Source: Gemmatimonadota bacterium (lineage in GTDB: Bacteria; Gemmatimonadota; Gemmatimonadetes; Gemmatimonadales; GWC2-71-9). Taken from it: a stretch of DNA of 64,000 nucleotides. The DNA is taken from assembly GCA_040388535.1 (NCBI GenBank), contig JAZKBR010000002.1:394385-458384 (forward strand), written 5' to 3'. The position numbers and the translations under genes are program-made. Shown in pieces: positions 1 through 8,293 of the stretch; positions within the stretch are counted from its first letter, which is position 1, and every line of letters begins with the position of its first letter. The notes under the pieces are model-generated. The model saw only the letters and a program-made list of their open reading frames with translations. It ran no database searches and had not been told where the DNA came from.

Positions 1-1
1 C

Positions 2-793
2 ATCTCAGGGAGAGCGTTCACCGGGCAGGATCGGGGCGGGACACCGCACGTCCTCATCGTCAATCAGGCGTTGGCGGCGAAATTGTGGCCCGGCGAAAGT
101 CCCATCGGCAAATCGCTCGTACTCCCGGCAGCGATGATGGCGATGGCCGGGGGCGACAAGGAAACCGCGTTCGAGGTGGTTGGTGTCGCAGGCGACATGC
201 GACTCCGTGCACTCCAGGCCCCGCCGGAAATCTTCATACCCACGTCGCAGGCGACCCCGTTCTGGACCAACCTCGTCATTCGAACTCGTGACAATCCGTC
301 AGCGGCCATCGAGGGCATCCGGCATGCCATCACGTCGGTCGAGCCGGACATGCTCATCGAGAACGTCGTTCCGATGGACGAGATTGTGTCGGGTTCGGTC
401 GCGATGCAGCGTGCTCAGAGCACGATCGTCACTGTCTTCGGCGCCCTCGCCGCCCTCCTGTCCTCGGTTGGCCTCTACGGGCTGCTCTCGCACCTTGTGA
501 GTCAACGGCTGCGAGAAATAGGAGTGCGGCTGGCACTGGGGGCGCGCCGCGCCGACGTTTTCAAGTCGGTCGTCTCGCGCGGGATGGTGTTGGCCTCGAT
601 CGGGATTGCTGCCGGAAGCGGCGCTGCGTACGCCTTGGTGCGGGCCATGCGCACGCAGGTCTTCGGACTCGCCACGGTCGAGCCGGGTGTGTTTGTCGGC
701 GCTATCGCCGTATTGCTCGTCGTCTCCCTGGCTGGCTGCTACTTCCCCGCCTGGCGCGCGACACGAATCGATCCACTCACGGCGCTGCGCTGA
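2..793 (+). CDS. ADOP-type ABC transporter permease (FtsX family), 3' part only
   Basis: This is the C-terminal 263 residues of a permease whose start lies before the window; the frame is open from base 2. The visible part begins in a MacB-type periplasmic core segment (ALAAKLWPGESPIGK) and ends in an FtsX domain with three membrane segments. The cytoplasmic loop reads REIGVRLALGARRADV and the tail RATRIDPLTALR, both typical of the large two-FtsX permeases first named in Acidobacteria (ADOP). Such proteins work with a MacB/LolD-type ATPase at the inner membrane in export or envelope tasks. No ATPase gene follows, since the next gene is on the other strand, so its partner and substrate are unknown. 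Confidence 0.85.
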   Translation: MSGRAFTGQDRGGTPHVLIVNQALAAKLWPGESPIGKSLVLPAAMMAMAGGDKETAFEVVGVAGDMRLRALQAPPEIFIPTSQATPFWTNLVIRTRDNPSAAIEGIRHAITSVEPDMLIENVVPMDEIVSGSVAMQRAQSTIVTVFGALAALLSSVGLYGLLSHLVSQRLREIGVRLALGARRADVFKSVVSRGMVLASIGIAAGSGAAYALVRAMRTQVFGLATVEPGVFVGAIAVLLVVSLAGCYFPAWRATRIDPLTALR

Positions 794-811
794 AGGGGAA
801 GTGTGGGCGCA

Positions 812-1408
812 TCAGGGCGTCGGGGTCCCTTCGATCCGCGCCTTGAGTCGCTTGAGGTCCGACTCATAGATCAGTCGCAGCGCACCCACCATCACCTTGC
901 TGGCGCCCGAAACAATCGCGCCGCCCATCTTGCTGCTGTCCTTGGTCGCCGTCCCTACCGAATCCATGAATGGCGCCGAGAAAGTGCTGATCAGGACGGT
1001 GGAATCGCCCTGTGCCACCAGCGAATCGCGCCGCATCATCAACGTGCTTTTCACCTTCCCGGTGTCGGGGCGCATCTCGAGCACCAGCAACCGCGGTGCC
1101 GAAATTTCCTTGACGACCCAGTCCATGTTCTGGCGGTTGCCACCGATCTCGCGACCCGGATCATCGAGCACCAGCGTGTCGCCTGCGACCAGCATCCCCT
1201 TGCCGATCGGCCGCGTGACCTTGGCCGACGCGACCCACGCCGACATCGAGTCCGGCGTTGCGAGCGACGCGAAGATCCGCTCCGGCGAGCCGGCAATTGT
1301 CATGGTGAGGGTATCACCCGCAGCGGTCATCTTCTTGTAGCCGAAGTACGCCCCGCCGATGACCACGATCGCCAGCACCGCCAGGATGCCCAGGATCCAT
1401 TTCCACAT
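812..1408 (-). CDS. membrane-anchored SRPBCC (START/polyketide-cyclase fold) protein
   Basis: A 198-residue protein with one N-terminal membrane helix (residues 3-24, WILGILAVLAIVVIGGAYFG) followed by an SRPBCC-like domain. That domain contains the usual SPERIFASLATPDSMSAWV opening, in which a ligand-cavity helix follows the first strand. The family binds hydrophobic ligands or acts as an Aha1/CoxG-like accessory; the exact role is unknown. The ATG is preceded by GGAG at 8 nt, inside the last codons of the upstream ferritin gene, so the two genes are probably co-transcribed and translationally coupled (3-nt gap). The fold call is by pattern; the function is inference. Confidence 0.7.
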   Translation of the reverse strand: MWKWILGILAVLAIVVIGGAYFGYKKMTAAGDTLTMTIAGSPERIFASLATPDSMSAWVASAKVTRPIGKGMLVAGDTLVLDDPGREIGGNRQNMDWVVKEISAPRLLVLEMRPDTGKVKSTLMMRRDSLVAQGDSTVLISTFSAPFMDSVGTATKDSSKMGGAIVSGASKVMVGALRLIYESDLKRLKARIEGTPTP

Positions 1409-1411
1409 GAC

Positions 1412-1924
1412 TTACTCTCCGCCTCTGGTGGGGGCCGCAGTGCGCGCGCCGAACATCTGATCGAGCATCAGCAAGGCCGATGGGTCCTTGCCAGCCATCT
1501 TGAGCTGTTCGATGGCGGTCTGGGCACTCTTCTCTTCCTCGACCTGCTCGTTGATGAACCACTGCAGCATCACCTGTGAGGCGTAATCATTTTCCTTGTT
1601 CGCGAGCGAGTAGAGCGCATTGATTGCCTTGGTCACTTTCTGCTCGTGACCGAGGGCCGCCTCGAAGACCGAAATCGGCGTGGCATAATTGAGCTTGGGC
1701 TGCGCAATCGAGGCCAGCTCGACCGCGCCACCCCGGTCGATCATATGGTCAAAGAGCTTCATCGCGTGGACCCGCTCTTCCTCGCTCTGGAGCCGCATCC
1801 AGTTCGCCATCCCCGGAAGGGCAGCGGACTCGAAATGGGCGGCCATCGCCAGGTAGGAATAGAAGGAGGCCATCTCAAGGTTGATCTGGGCGTTGAGGGC
1901 GTCCTGGACCTTCGTGGAGAGCAT
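1412..1924 (-). CDS. ftnA: non-haem ferritin (bacterial FtnA type)
   Basis: A 170-residue four-helix iron-storage protein. It oxidises Fe(II) at a dinuclear centre and stores ferric mineral in a 24-mer. The N-terminal helix carries the ligand glutamate (QINLEMASFYSYLAMA). The second helix has the EEERVHAMKLF motif with the ferroxidase Glu and His, and the later QVEEEKSAQTAIEQL supplies the third-helix acidic ligands. Length matches bacterial FtnA (about 165-170). I chose the ATG giving MLSTKVQDALNAQ; a TTG nine codons upstream would add a family-atypical tail. The downstream SRPBCC gene is tightly coupled. The symbol is given by family resemblance only. Confidence 0.9.
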   Translation of the reverse strand: MLSTKVQDALNAQINLEMASFYSYLAMAAHFESAALPGMANWMRLQSEEERVHAMKLFDHMIDRGGAVELASIAQPKLNYATPISVFEAALGHEQKVTKAINALYSLANKENDYASQVMLQWFINEQVEEEKSAQTAIEQLKMAGKDPSALLMLDQMFGARTAAPTRGGE

Positions 1925-2034
1925 CGGGGAATCATCCGGTTTGAGGTGCAACTTGAATCTACCTTATCCGGAAGCCCGTCCAGTCTCCCCCAGGCTGCGA
2001 CCCTATGCGGGGGTACCGCATCCTAGTATGTGCC

Positions 2035-2589
2035 ATGACTAGAGCGCTGACGATGGACATCATGTCCCTGCCGAATGCCGAAGCCGTGGTCGCCCGCGCC
2101 AAGCTGGGCGACCCCGTAGCCCTCGAGGCGCTGTACACCGCCTACAGCACGCCGGCTTACAATCTGGCCCGGCGAATCTGCCGGACCACGGAAGACGCCG
2201 AAGATGTGCTGCAAGAGACCTTCTTCGAGGTGTGTCGTAGTATTCGCAACTACCGTGGCGATGGCTCCATCTGGGGCTGGATTCGGACGGTGACCTCCAG
2301 CAAGGCGCTCATGCGCCTCCGCCGCAACAAGTACCGCGATACCGACGACCTGACCGATGAACTGGCACCCTCGAGGGCCGGTTCGCACGCGCTCCGGATG
2401 GACCTCGAGAGTGCCCTCGCGCGGCTCTCCGAGACCGCCCGCGCCGTGGTCTGGTTGCATGACGTCGAGGGGTACACCCACGAAGAGATCGCTTCCCAGA
2501 TGGGAAAGACCGTCTCCTTCTCGAAGTCGCAGCTGGCCCGGGCGCACCAGCGCCTCCGCCTCTGGCTCGGCGAGGAGGCCTTCGCATGA
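2035..2589 (+). CDS. ECF-type RNA polymerase sigma factor
   Basis: About 184 residues with sigma region 2 (ALYTAYSTPAYNLARRIC, then TEDAEDVLQETFFEV) and region 4 (GYTHEEIASQMGKTVSFSKS helix-turn-helix). It directs RNA polymerase to a small regulon, normally held inactive by its anti-sigma partner. The stop overlaps the start of the anti-sigma gene (ATGA), and GAGGAGG just before the overlap is that gene's ribosome site, so the pair is coupled. The N-terminus is uncertain: ATGs at 2035, 2053 and 2062 are all possible and none has a strong ribosome site. The region-4 helix motif has SFSKSQLARA where many ECFs have GTVKSRL. Confidence 0.9.
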   Translation: MTRALTMDIMSLPNAEAVVARAKLGDPVALEALYTAYSTPAYNLARRICRTTEDAEDVLQETFFEVCRSIRNYRGDGSIWGWIRTVTSSKALMRLRRNKYRDTDDLTDELAPSRAGSHALRMDLESALARLSETARAVVWLHDVEGYTHEEIASQMGKTVSFSKSQLARAHQRLRLWLGEEAFA

Positions 2590-3197
2590 GCAGCGCACAT
2601 CTCTCGATGGAGCAATTGGTCGCCGTCCGTGATGGCGACCGCAGCGAGCCGTCGTACGCCGAAGGGCACCAGCACGTCGCCGCCTGCGTCCAGTGCACCG
2701 CCGAACTCGAGCGGTTGCATCAGCGCACCGCGCGGCTGCGGGCACTTCCCACGCTCTCGCCGGCGCAGAACCAGTACCCCGCGATCCGCACCCGAGTGAT
2801 CTGGGATCGCAAACAGTCACGTCTCCGTCGGGTCGCGGGGATCGCGCTCGCGGCCGCGGCAATGCTGGTGGTCACGGTCATCGGCCGCGATCTCCTCACC
2901 CCGACCCGGCTCGATGCGGAGCAGCAGATCGCGAGTGCGATGACCTCGTCGCAGCAGCTCGAGCGCGCCCTCGTTCGCATCAACCCCGATGAACGGGTGA
3001 TCGACGGTCGCACGGCCGAGCTGGTGATTCAACTCGAAGACCGGATCGCCGATCTCGACGACCAACTCGCTCAGGCCGCCACCTTGCAGCGCGAAGCGCG
3101 CTTGCGGCGGATGGTGGCACTCTGGCAGGAACGAGTCGGCCTCATGAACGCCCTGGTGGACGTCCACGTCACCAAGGCCAGCAACGTGGACCTCTAA
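2586..3197 (+). CDS. membrane anti-sigma factor with zinc-finger (HxxxCxxC) motif
   Basis: A 203-residue protein with an N-terminal zinc-binding anti-sigma motif, His30-x3-Cys34-x2-Cys37 (HVAACVQC), one membrane helix at about residues 83-104, and a periplasmic helical C-terminal half rich in Glu, Gln and Arg. The layout matches ZAS-type anti-sigma factors, which bind the sigma factor through the cytoplasmic domain and release it on an envelope signal. It overlaps the sigma gene by 4 nt and precedes a secreted PDZ protein, which may supply or modulate the signal. The function is inferred from the motif and from position. Confidence 0.8.
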   Translation: MSSAHLSMEQLVAVRDGDRSEPSYAEGHQHVAACVQCTAELERLHQRTARLRALPTLSPAQNQYPAIRTRVIWDRKQSRLRRVAGIALAAAAMLVVTVIGRDLLTPTRLDAEQQIASAMTSSQQLERALVRINPDERVIDGRTAELVIQLEDRIADLDDQLAQAATLQREARLRRMVALWQERVGLMNALVDVHVTKASNVDL

Positions 3198-3227
3198 CTG
3201 GTCCATCTCTCGATTGGAGTGTGTCGT

Positions 3228-4508
3228 ATGCGTGTGATTGGAATACTCGGGCTCGCGCTCTCCCTCGCCGTGCCGGCGATGGCGCAGGATACATCGATTG
3301 TGATTCGCGGCTCGAGTCGGGATGGTGCCGGATCGGCTGACACGACCATCACGATCCATCGACGTGGCCAGCCCGATCAGGTGGTCCGCGTCACCGGTAA
3401 GCTCAGCACGGAGCTGCGCGCCAACCTCGAGCGGCAGGTCGATGAGTCGCGCCGTGCCATGGCCAACGTTCGTGAGTCGAGCCGGATGGTGGAAGGACAG
3501 CAGCTCGAAGCCCGCCGCGCGCTCGGCGCGATGCGCGAGAGCAATCGCGTGCTGGAATCCCGGCAGCTCGACCTCGCCCGCCGACAGGCCGAAGCCGCCG
3601 GCGAGATGGGAAGCGTGATGCTGGCCCGCCCCTCGCGCGACCTCGCCGGCCGTACCATGCAGGTCTTCGCAGCCAAGCCGCGCATCGGCATCACGGTCGA
3701 CATCCGCGCCCGCGACTCCGACAAGTACGGGGCTTACGTGAGCGCCGTGACCCCTGGTGGCCCGGCCGCCAAGGCGGGGATTCGCGCGGGCGACGTCATC
3801 ACCCGGCTGGCCGGGAAGTCGCTGACCACCAATGACGACACCCCGCGTGAGGAAGGCTCCTCCGCCCCCGGGCTCCGCCTGCTGCAGGTCGCTTCGAAGC
3901 TCGAGGCAGGCAAGAGTGTCGACCTCGAATACCGCCGTGGCAACGACACCCGGAAGACCTCGATTCTTCCGGCCGACGATGACGGCTGGGTCTATGCCAT
4001 CGATGGCGTTCCCAGCGCCGGGACGATCATGGCACGCCCGGGCGTGCCATCGGGCGGCACCTTCGGGTTCATGCAGGGGGCCCCGTCGACCGGTCGCAAC
4101 ACGATGGTTCCACGCTCGGGTGGAGGTGCCGGCGCAGGCGCAGTCGCGACTCCAGGCGAGCCATTCGAGGCGCGCTTCTTCGAAAACTTCGCCCGCGGTG
4201 CCGGTGGCAATCGGGTAGCTATGATCTCCAACTTCGGTGGCCCCCTCGCCGACCTCGAGCTCGCCCCGATCAACGAGAAGCTCGGCAGCTATTTCGGTGT
4301 CACCGAGGGGGTCCTGGTGATTGATGTGCCGGCCAAGGACAACCTCGGACTCACCCCGGGCGATGTCATTACCTCGATTGATGGCCGCAAGGTTGGCACC
4401 CCGTCGCAGCTCTTCCGGGTCCTCGGCACCTACGACCGCGGCGAGGAGTTCAAGATTCAGGTCACCCGCCAGCGCCGCACCGAGACCATCGTCTCCAAGG
4501 CTCCGTAG
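3228..4508 (+). CDS. secreted two-PDZ-domain protein
   Basis: A 426-residue exported protein with signal peptide MRVIGILGLALSLAVPAMAQ. A helical, Glu/Arg-rich stretch (about residues 60-125, likely coiled coil) is followed by PDZ 1 (about 145-245, with YVSAVTPGGPAAKAGIRAGDVI) and PDZ 2 (about 345-420, GVTEGVLVIDV...GLTPGDVITSIDG). There is no protease catalytic domain, so it is a peptide-binding scaffold or regulator rather than a DegP-type protease. The ATG is chosen because GGAG lies 9 nt upstream and the signal peptide starts there; a GTG three codons earlier is possible. Placed last in the sigma/anti-sigma operon, it may be the envelope sensor or a target (inference). Confidence 0.8.
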   Translation: MRVIGILGLALSLAVPAMAQDTSIVIRGSSRDGAGSADTTITIHRRGQPDQVVRVTGKLSTELRANLERQVDESRRAMANVRESSRMVEGQQLEARRALGAMRESNRVLESRQLDLARRQAEAAGEMGSVMLARPSRDLAGRTMQVFAAKPRIGITVDIRARDSDKYGAYVSAVTPGGPAAKAGIRAGDVITRLAGKSLTTNDDTPREEGSSAPGLRLLQVASKLEAGKSVDLEYRRGNDTRKTSILPADDDGWVYAIDGVPSAGTIMARPGVPSGGTFGFMQGAPSTGRNTMVPRSGGGAGAGAVATPGEPFEARFFENFARGAGGNRVAMISNFGGPLADLELAPINEKLGSYFGVTEGVLVIDVPAKDNLGLTPGDVITSIDGRKVGTPSQLFRVLGTYDRGEEFKIQVTRQRRTETIVSKAP

Positions 4509-4517
4509 GCGTCGCGC

Positions 4518-4558
4518 TCGAGCGTCGAGAGTAGGCGTCGTGTTTACGCGACGCTCGA
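4518..4558. repeat. inverted repeat with 10-bp arms
   Basis: TCGAGCGTCG and its exact complement CGACGCTCGA are separated by 21 nt, just after the PDZ gene. It may form an RNA hairpin at the transcript end, upstream of the stronger hairpin at 4578. Confidence 0.5.
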
Positions 4559-4577
4559 TGGCGACGCCCGAATAAAC

Positions 4578-4607
4578 GAAGCCCCGCGGCCTCTCCCGCG
4601 GGGCTTC
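4578..4607 (+). terminator. strong GC-rich hairpin, probable terminator
   Basis: GAAGCCCCGCGG pairs perfectly with CCGCGGGGCTTC (12 bp, 6-nt loop). It lies 70 nt after the PDZ gene stop and before the tetR-like gene. No clear T-run follows, so termination strength is uncertain. Confidence 0.65.
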
Positions 4608-4627
4608 GTCGTCTCAGGTCCACCCAA

Positions 4628-4643
4628 TGATCGCTTGCGATCA
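4628..4643. promoter_or_regulatory. perfect 16-bp palindrome, candidate TetR operator
   Basis: TGATCGCTTGCGATCA has two 7-bp arms around TT and ends 26 nt before the ATG of the TetR-family gene. Short palindromes in this position are the usual autoregulatory sites of TetR proteins. Binding is inferred, not shown. Confidence 0.5.
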
Positions 4644-4669
4644 GAGTAAGCGAATCCTACCTTAATTAC

Positions 4670-5413
4670 ATGCCCAAGTTCCTGCGCCGCCCTGAATCAC
4701 GCCCCGACGAGCTCCTCATCGCGGCCCTCGCCCGGTTTACCGAGGTGGGGTACACCGACGCACGAGTCGAAGATGTCGCGGCGATGGCCGGCGTGACCGT
4801 CGGCACAGTGTACCGCTACTTCCCTGGTAAAGAGGCGCTCTTCCAGGCGCTCATCGAGCGCTACCTTGACGCCGGCTGGAGCCGGGGGAAAGAGATCACC
4901 GAGGCGTACGGCACCACGACCCCGCGCGAAGTGCTGACCCTGCTGCTCAATCGTCTCGCCGCGTCGCTGCAGGAGCCGGCCGCTCGAGATGTCCTCCTGC
5001 TCGTAGTCAGGGAGGCGGCGAGATTTCAGGCTGCCGTCGAAGCGTATGTGGAGCAACTACTCAAGAAAGGATGCATCGCTGTCGAACGCGCCCTGCGGCA
5101 CGGAATCGATCGCGGCGAGTTCCCGCTACTGCCAGTCGAGCTGACCGCTCGAGCCCTCGTCGCCGGCGTCCTCCAACAGGTCATCTGGGAGGCCACCTTC
5201 GCCGAGCGGATGGGTGCCCCGCGCGATCCGATGGCCCAGACCGAACTCGCGATCGCCATGATGATCCGCGGCCTTCCGAACCCCGACAGCAATCCCCGGC
5301 CAACTCTCCCAACCATGCGCGCGGCAACCGCACCAGCCCCTGGGCACACCGGGGAGATCCCCATTCCAGGCAAGGTGCGCATCGTGACGCTTCGCCCGCC
5401 CTCAGCCGACTAG
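4670..5413 (+). CDS. TetR/AcrR family transcriptional regulator
   Basis: A 247-residue regulator with the classical N-terminal DNA-binding domain: helix-turn-helix VEDVAAMAGVTVGTVYRYF at about residues 33-51, followed by PGKEALFQALIERY. The rest is a helical ligand and dimer domain. An unusual 40-residue Pro/Thr-rich tail (SNPRPTLPTMRAATAPAPG...) is absent from most TetR proteins and may be disordered. A perfect palindrome sits just upstream. The DUF983 gene follows after 8 nt and is probably in the same transcript, making it and the next gene likely targets. Effector unknown. Confidence 0.92.
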   Translation: MPKFLRRPESRPDELLIAALARFTEVGYTDARVEDVAAMAGVTVGTVYRYFPGKEALFQALIERYLDAGWSRGKEITEAYGTTTPREVLTLLLNRLAASLQEPAARDVLLLVVREAARFQAAVEAYVEQLLKKGCIAVERALRHGIDRGEFPLLPVELTARALVAGVLQQVIWEATFAERMGAPRDPMAQTELAIAMMIRGLPNPDSNPRPTLPTMRAATAPAPGHTGEIPIPGKVRIVTLRPPSAD

Positions 5414-5421
5414 CTTTGACG

Positions 5422-5814
5422 ATGGCCAATCGCGGATCACTACTCGCCCGGGCAATCACTCTTCGCTGCCCCCACTGCGGCGGACGGGGGCTCTTTCGTC
5501 ACTGGTTCGCGATGAAGGACGCCTGCCCCACCTGTGGCCTCTCCCTCACCATCAGCAACTCGGTCGGGGCCAACCTCCTCAACCTCGTGACCGCCGAGTT
5601 TGTGTTGTTGATCACCCTGGCAGTGATCCTCGTCCGCACCTGGCCCGATCCACCCTGGAATCTCCTTCAGTATGGCGCCCCACTCCTGATGGTCGTCGCG
5701 CCACTGACGCTCTATCCGATCTCGAAGATCGTCTTCGTCGCCTTCGACTTGTCGCTCCATCCCGCGGCCACACCCGACATCCGGGTGCATGGCATCGGTG
5801 ACCCACCGGCCTGA
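5422..5814 (+). CDS. DUF983 family zinc-ribbon membrane protein
   Basis: A 130-residue protein matching DUF983. It has two CxxC pairs near the N-terminus (RCPHCGG and ACPTCG, a likely zinc ribbon facing the cytoplasm), then two membrane helices (about residues 50-72 and 82-108). Role unknown; family members often sit near respiratory or membrane genes. The ATG beginning MANRGSLLARA is chosen because the Cys pairs fall at the expected distance and the longer reading frame overlaps the TetR gene. It is directly followed, with no gap, by a GTG-started gene. Confidence 0.8.
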   Translation: MANRGSLLARAITLRCPHCGGRGLFRHWFAMKDACPTCGLSLTISNSVGANLLNLVTAEFVLLITLAVILVRTWPDPPWNLLQYGAPLLMVVAPLTLYPISKIVFVAFDLSLHPAATPDIRVHGIGDPPA

Positions 5815-6711
5815 GTGGCTCGCTGGCAAAAGCCACCCCGTCGAAAGCGACGTGCGCAATGGTGGCCTCGGCTCTTCGCTGTCATCATTGTAACTGCTTG
5901 TTGTTACGCATTTTACCAGTGGTGGTTGCATAGACTACCACCTGATACTTCAGGCCCTGGTGCTCCGCGGTCGGACAAGCCAGTAGTTTCTGGTAAGACT
6001 ACGCCTGAATTCTATGGTACCACATCCTCCCTCATCCCGATTGGCGACAACCTTTCCGCGAGACTGGTCGACAAGCCTGACTCGGCCGCCCCGCTCATCC
6101 TGATCATTGCCGGGCCCGGCGACGAACCAGCGAGCTGGGCTGGCGTGCAGTCGACCCTCGAACAGTTCGGCGTCGGGAGCCTGGTCGTCTCGGCCACGGC
6201 AGGGGAGGCACCGGTTCATCGTGCCGCCGAGTTTGTCGTCGGGGCGGCGAAGCGCAGGTCGCAACCCGTGGGCTTCCTCGCCGCCGGGGGAGCCATCGAT
6301 GTGGCGCTTGGCCTCGGGGCCGAGTCGCCGCTCGCCGACCGGCCGCTGGCGCTGCTCTCGCCACCACTCCCTAGACGCGCGGCGCTCGACGGGCTCCTGA
6401 CTCGCGCCCCTGCCTGGCTCCGTCACGGCCTCAGCTCGAGCAACGACAGCCGGCTCTCGGATTGGCGCGGAAAGGTGCTGGTCGTCCGCGCGAAGGAGGA
6501 GCGGCGCTTCGACGCAGTGGCCGCGAATGCCCTCGCGGCGGGGTCTCGTCGCGCCACCGCACTGGTGGTTCCGGGGAATGGCTTCGAGCACGCCCCGCTC
6601 CATCCCGATCAGGAGAGCTGGCGCGCCATCGCAGACTTCTTTCGCGGGGTTGTTCGCAAGCAACAGGAAATCATCGTCCCGCAGGACACGACCGCGCCAC
6701 CACCACCGTAG
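5815..6711 (+). CDS. membrane-anchored alpha/beta-hydrolase-like protein, probably not catalytic
   Basis: A 298-residue protein with a basic N-terminus, one membrane helix (about residues 19-40) and an alpha/beta-hydrolase-like body (LILIIAGPGDEPASWAGV...). Where active family members have the nucleophile elbow G-x-S-x-G, this reads GFLAAGGAIDVAL, with alanine for serine. The acid loop is also altered (VLVVRAKEERRF). A late His is present (NGFEHAPLH). It therefore looks like a binding or structural relative. The GTG start directly abuts the DUF983 stop. The first ~50 codons are much more AT-rich than the surroundings. Fold assignment is moderate; it could be another Rossmann-like family. Confidence 0.55.
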   Translation: MARWQKPPRRKRRAQWWPRLFAVIIVTACCYAFYQWWLHRLPPDTSGPGAPRSDKPVVSGKTTPEFYGTTSSLIPIGDNLSARLVDKPDSAAPLILIIAGPGDEPASWAGVQSTLEQFGVGSLVVSATAGEAPVHRAAEFVVGAAKRRSQPVGFLAAGGAIDVALGLGAESPLADRPLALLSPPLPRRAALDGLLTRAPAWLRHGLSSSNDSRLSDWRGKVLVVRAKEERRFDAVAANALAAGSRRATALVVPGNGFEHAPLHPDQESWRAIADFFRGVVRKQQEIIVPQDTTAPPPP

Positions 6712-6723
6712 TGGACGCGGGCT

Positions 6724-7305
6724 TCACGCCGGCGACGTCACTCCATTGCCCCATTTCGACCAGGCCCACGCCACCAGCAGCCAGGCTGCGACCGCTGCCA
6801 CGGTCACGTCGGAGAGGAAGTGTGCCTGCGCCTGCACCCGCGTCACGGCGCACCCCGCTGCCAGCACCAGCCAGACCGGCCAGGCGCGAGGGTACATCCG
6901 GCTGAGCAGCCACGCGCCACTGAATGCCACCAGCGCGTGGCTGCTCGGCAAGCCGATGTCTTTGGTGGCGATCAACTGATCGGCGAATGGCCGGAAGTAG
7001 TAGGCCCCGTCGTGCAGCCCCGGTCGCTCGCGCCGCAACCCGATCTTCATCACCTCGGCCAGCAATCCACCTGCCGTCGGGACCAGGGCCAGCAGGAGTG
7101 CCCGGCGCCGGTCCCGCGTGGCAAGCCAGAGCGCCAGTGCGAGCAGCAGCCAGACCGGCAGGAATCCCACGGTGCGGAACATCCGGCCGAAGTCGTGGTC
7201 GTACACGCTGGGCGATATCAGGTGATGCCAGGCCCAGCTATCGCCAAGGTGGGCCGCGATGATCGCTACGACGAATACCACGATGATTCGGGGAGTGAGT
7301 CGCAT
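6724..7305 (-). CDS. PAP2-family membrane phosphatase
   Basis: A 193-residue integral membrane phosphatase with about five to six helices. All three PAP2 motifs are visible: KIGLRRERP (K-x6-RP), LPSSHALVAF (PSxH, with Ser in place of the commoner Gly) and RVQAQAHFLSDV (R-x5-H-x3-D). Family members dephosphorylate undecaprenyl diphosphate or phosphatidic acid derivatives at the periplasmic face. The specific lipid substrate cannot be read from sequence. It converges with the hydrolase-like gene (12-nt gap) and diverges from the DUF3187 gene. Confidence 0.88.
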   Translation of the reverse strand: MRLTPRIIVVFVVAIIAAHLGDSWAWHHLISPSVYDHDFGRMFRTVGFLPVWLLLALALWLATRDRRRALLLALVPTAGGLLAEVMKIGLRRERPGLHDGAYYFRPFADQLIATKDIGLPSSHALVAFSGAWLLSRMYPRAWPVWLVLAAGCAVTRVQAQAHFLSDVTVAAVAAWLLVAWAWSKWGNGVTSPA

Positions 7306-7340
7306 GGTCCTGTAAGCTAGTGTCTCACTACTTTTCCGCG

Positions 7341-8288
7341 ATGCGAATCCTCCTCGGGCCGGCCCTCCTCACCGTGGCGACTTCACTCGCCGCACAGGAG
7401 CTGCCGCCGTACGTCCCATCGAATCCTGCCCTGACCTCGCGCAGTGCGCTCTACGCGCAGCCAATGGTGCGGCCGTCGAAGGGGTGGCAACTGCGAACCG
7501 TGGCCGACTACGCCAATGCGGTTGAGGTCACCGTCGCACCGAGCGGCCGCACCTACAACTTCGACGCCGAAACGCTCTCTGGCGACATCTGGCTCACCCA
7601 CGATCTCTCGCCGCGGCTCTTCGTGGTTGGCAACGTGGCAATCCGTGGTGGCTATGCCGGCTTCATGGATGGCTTCCTGAACTGGTATCACGATTTCGTC
7701 GGCCTCAAGGTCCCGGCGCGCAACAGGCGCACTGAGAATCGCTTTACCTGGGAGTACGATCTCCCCGACGGACAGCACCTTGTTTACGAACGACCGGGCA
7801 CCTTCATCGGTGACGCGCGTGTCGGGGCAGGGCTTCGCTTCGGGAAGAGTCAGCTCGTCGCAGCGGTCACCTTGCCGACGGCTGGCGCCGAAGGTTGGGG
7901 TCGCGACGTGATCGGGACGGCACTGCAACTCACATCACGCTGGGTCGACAACTCGCGCTTTGTGGTAGAAGCCGGTGCTGCAGCGGGGTGGACGCCAACC
8001 CACGGCAGCCAGGCGGCCTTTCAGCGCGCGACCTTCCTGGGTGCGCAGCTCGCGTCGCGGTGGCGCTTCTCGGGTCGTCAGGCGCTCTTCGCGACCCTCT
8101 GGATGCAGTCACCCAACTGGAAGAACACCGGCTTCAACGCCCTCGACAACGCCGAAGTCACTCTCGACTTCGGCGGCCTCGTGAAGTTCGGCAAGCACTG
8201 GCCCGAGCTGCAGATCGGCATGACTGAAGACCTGATGCCCGCCGGCCCCGCTGTCGATGCGGGCTTCAAGCTCGGAGTGCGCTGGTAG
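7341..8288 (+). CDS. DUF3187-like outer-membrane protein
   Basis: A 315-residue exported protein with signal peptide MRILLGPALLTVATSLAAQ. The body is a run of amphipathic beta strands (repeated alternation and aromatic girdle residues, ending SerGly-free ...FKLGVRW with a C-terminal Trp), as in outer-membrane barrels. The pattern fits DUF3187, an uncharacterised barrel family. The ATG is chosen because the signal peptide begins there; a GTG seven codons upstream is less likely. No obvious functional partner lies next to it. Substrate or role unknown. Confidence 0.65.
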   Translation: MRILLGPALLTVATSLAAQELPPYVPSNPALTSRSALYAQPMVRPSKGWQLRTVADYANAVEVTVAPSGRTYNFDAETLSGDIWLTHDLSPRLFVVGNVAIRGGYAGFMDGFLNWYHDFVGLKVPARNRRTENRFTWEYDLPDGQHLVYERPGTFIGDARVGAGLRFGKSQLVAAVTLPTAGAEGWGRDVIGTALQLTSRWVDNSRFVVEAGAAAGWTPTHGSQAAFQRATFLGAQLASRWRFSGRQALFATLWMQSPNWKNTGFNALDNAEVTLDFGGLVKFGKHWPELQIGMTEDLMPAGPAVDAGFKLGVRW

Positions 8289-8293
8289 AAAGC

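Noticed and set aside
1925..2034. ECF-type promoter (GCAACTT...CGTC) before the first sigma gene
   Set aside because: The distance between the two elements is about 22 nt, too long for an ECF promoter.
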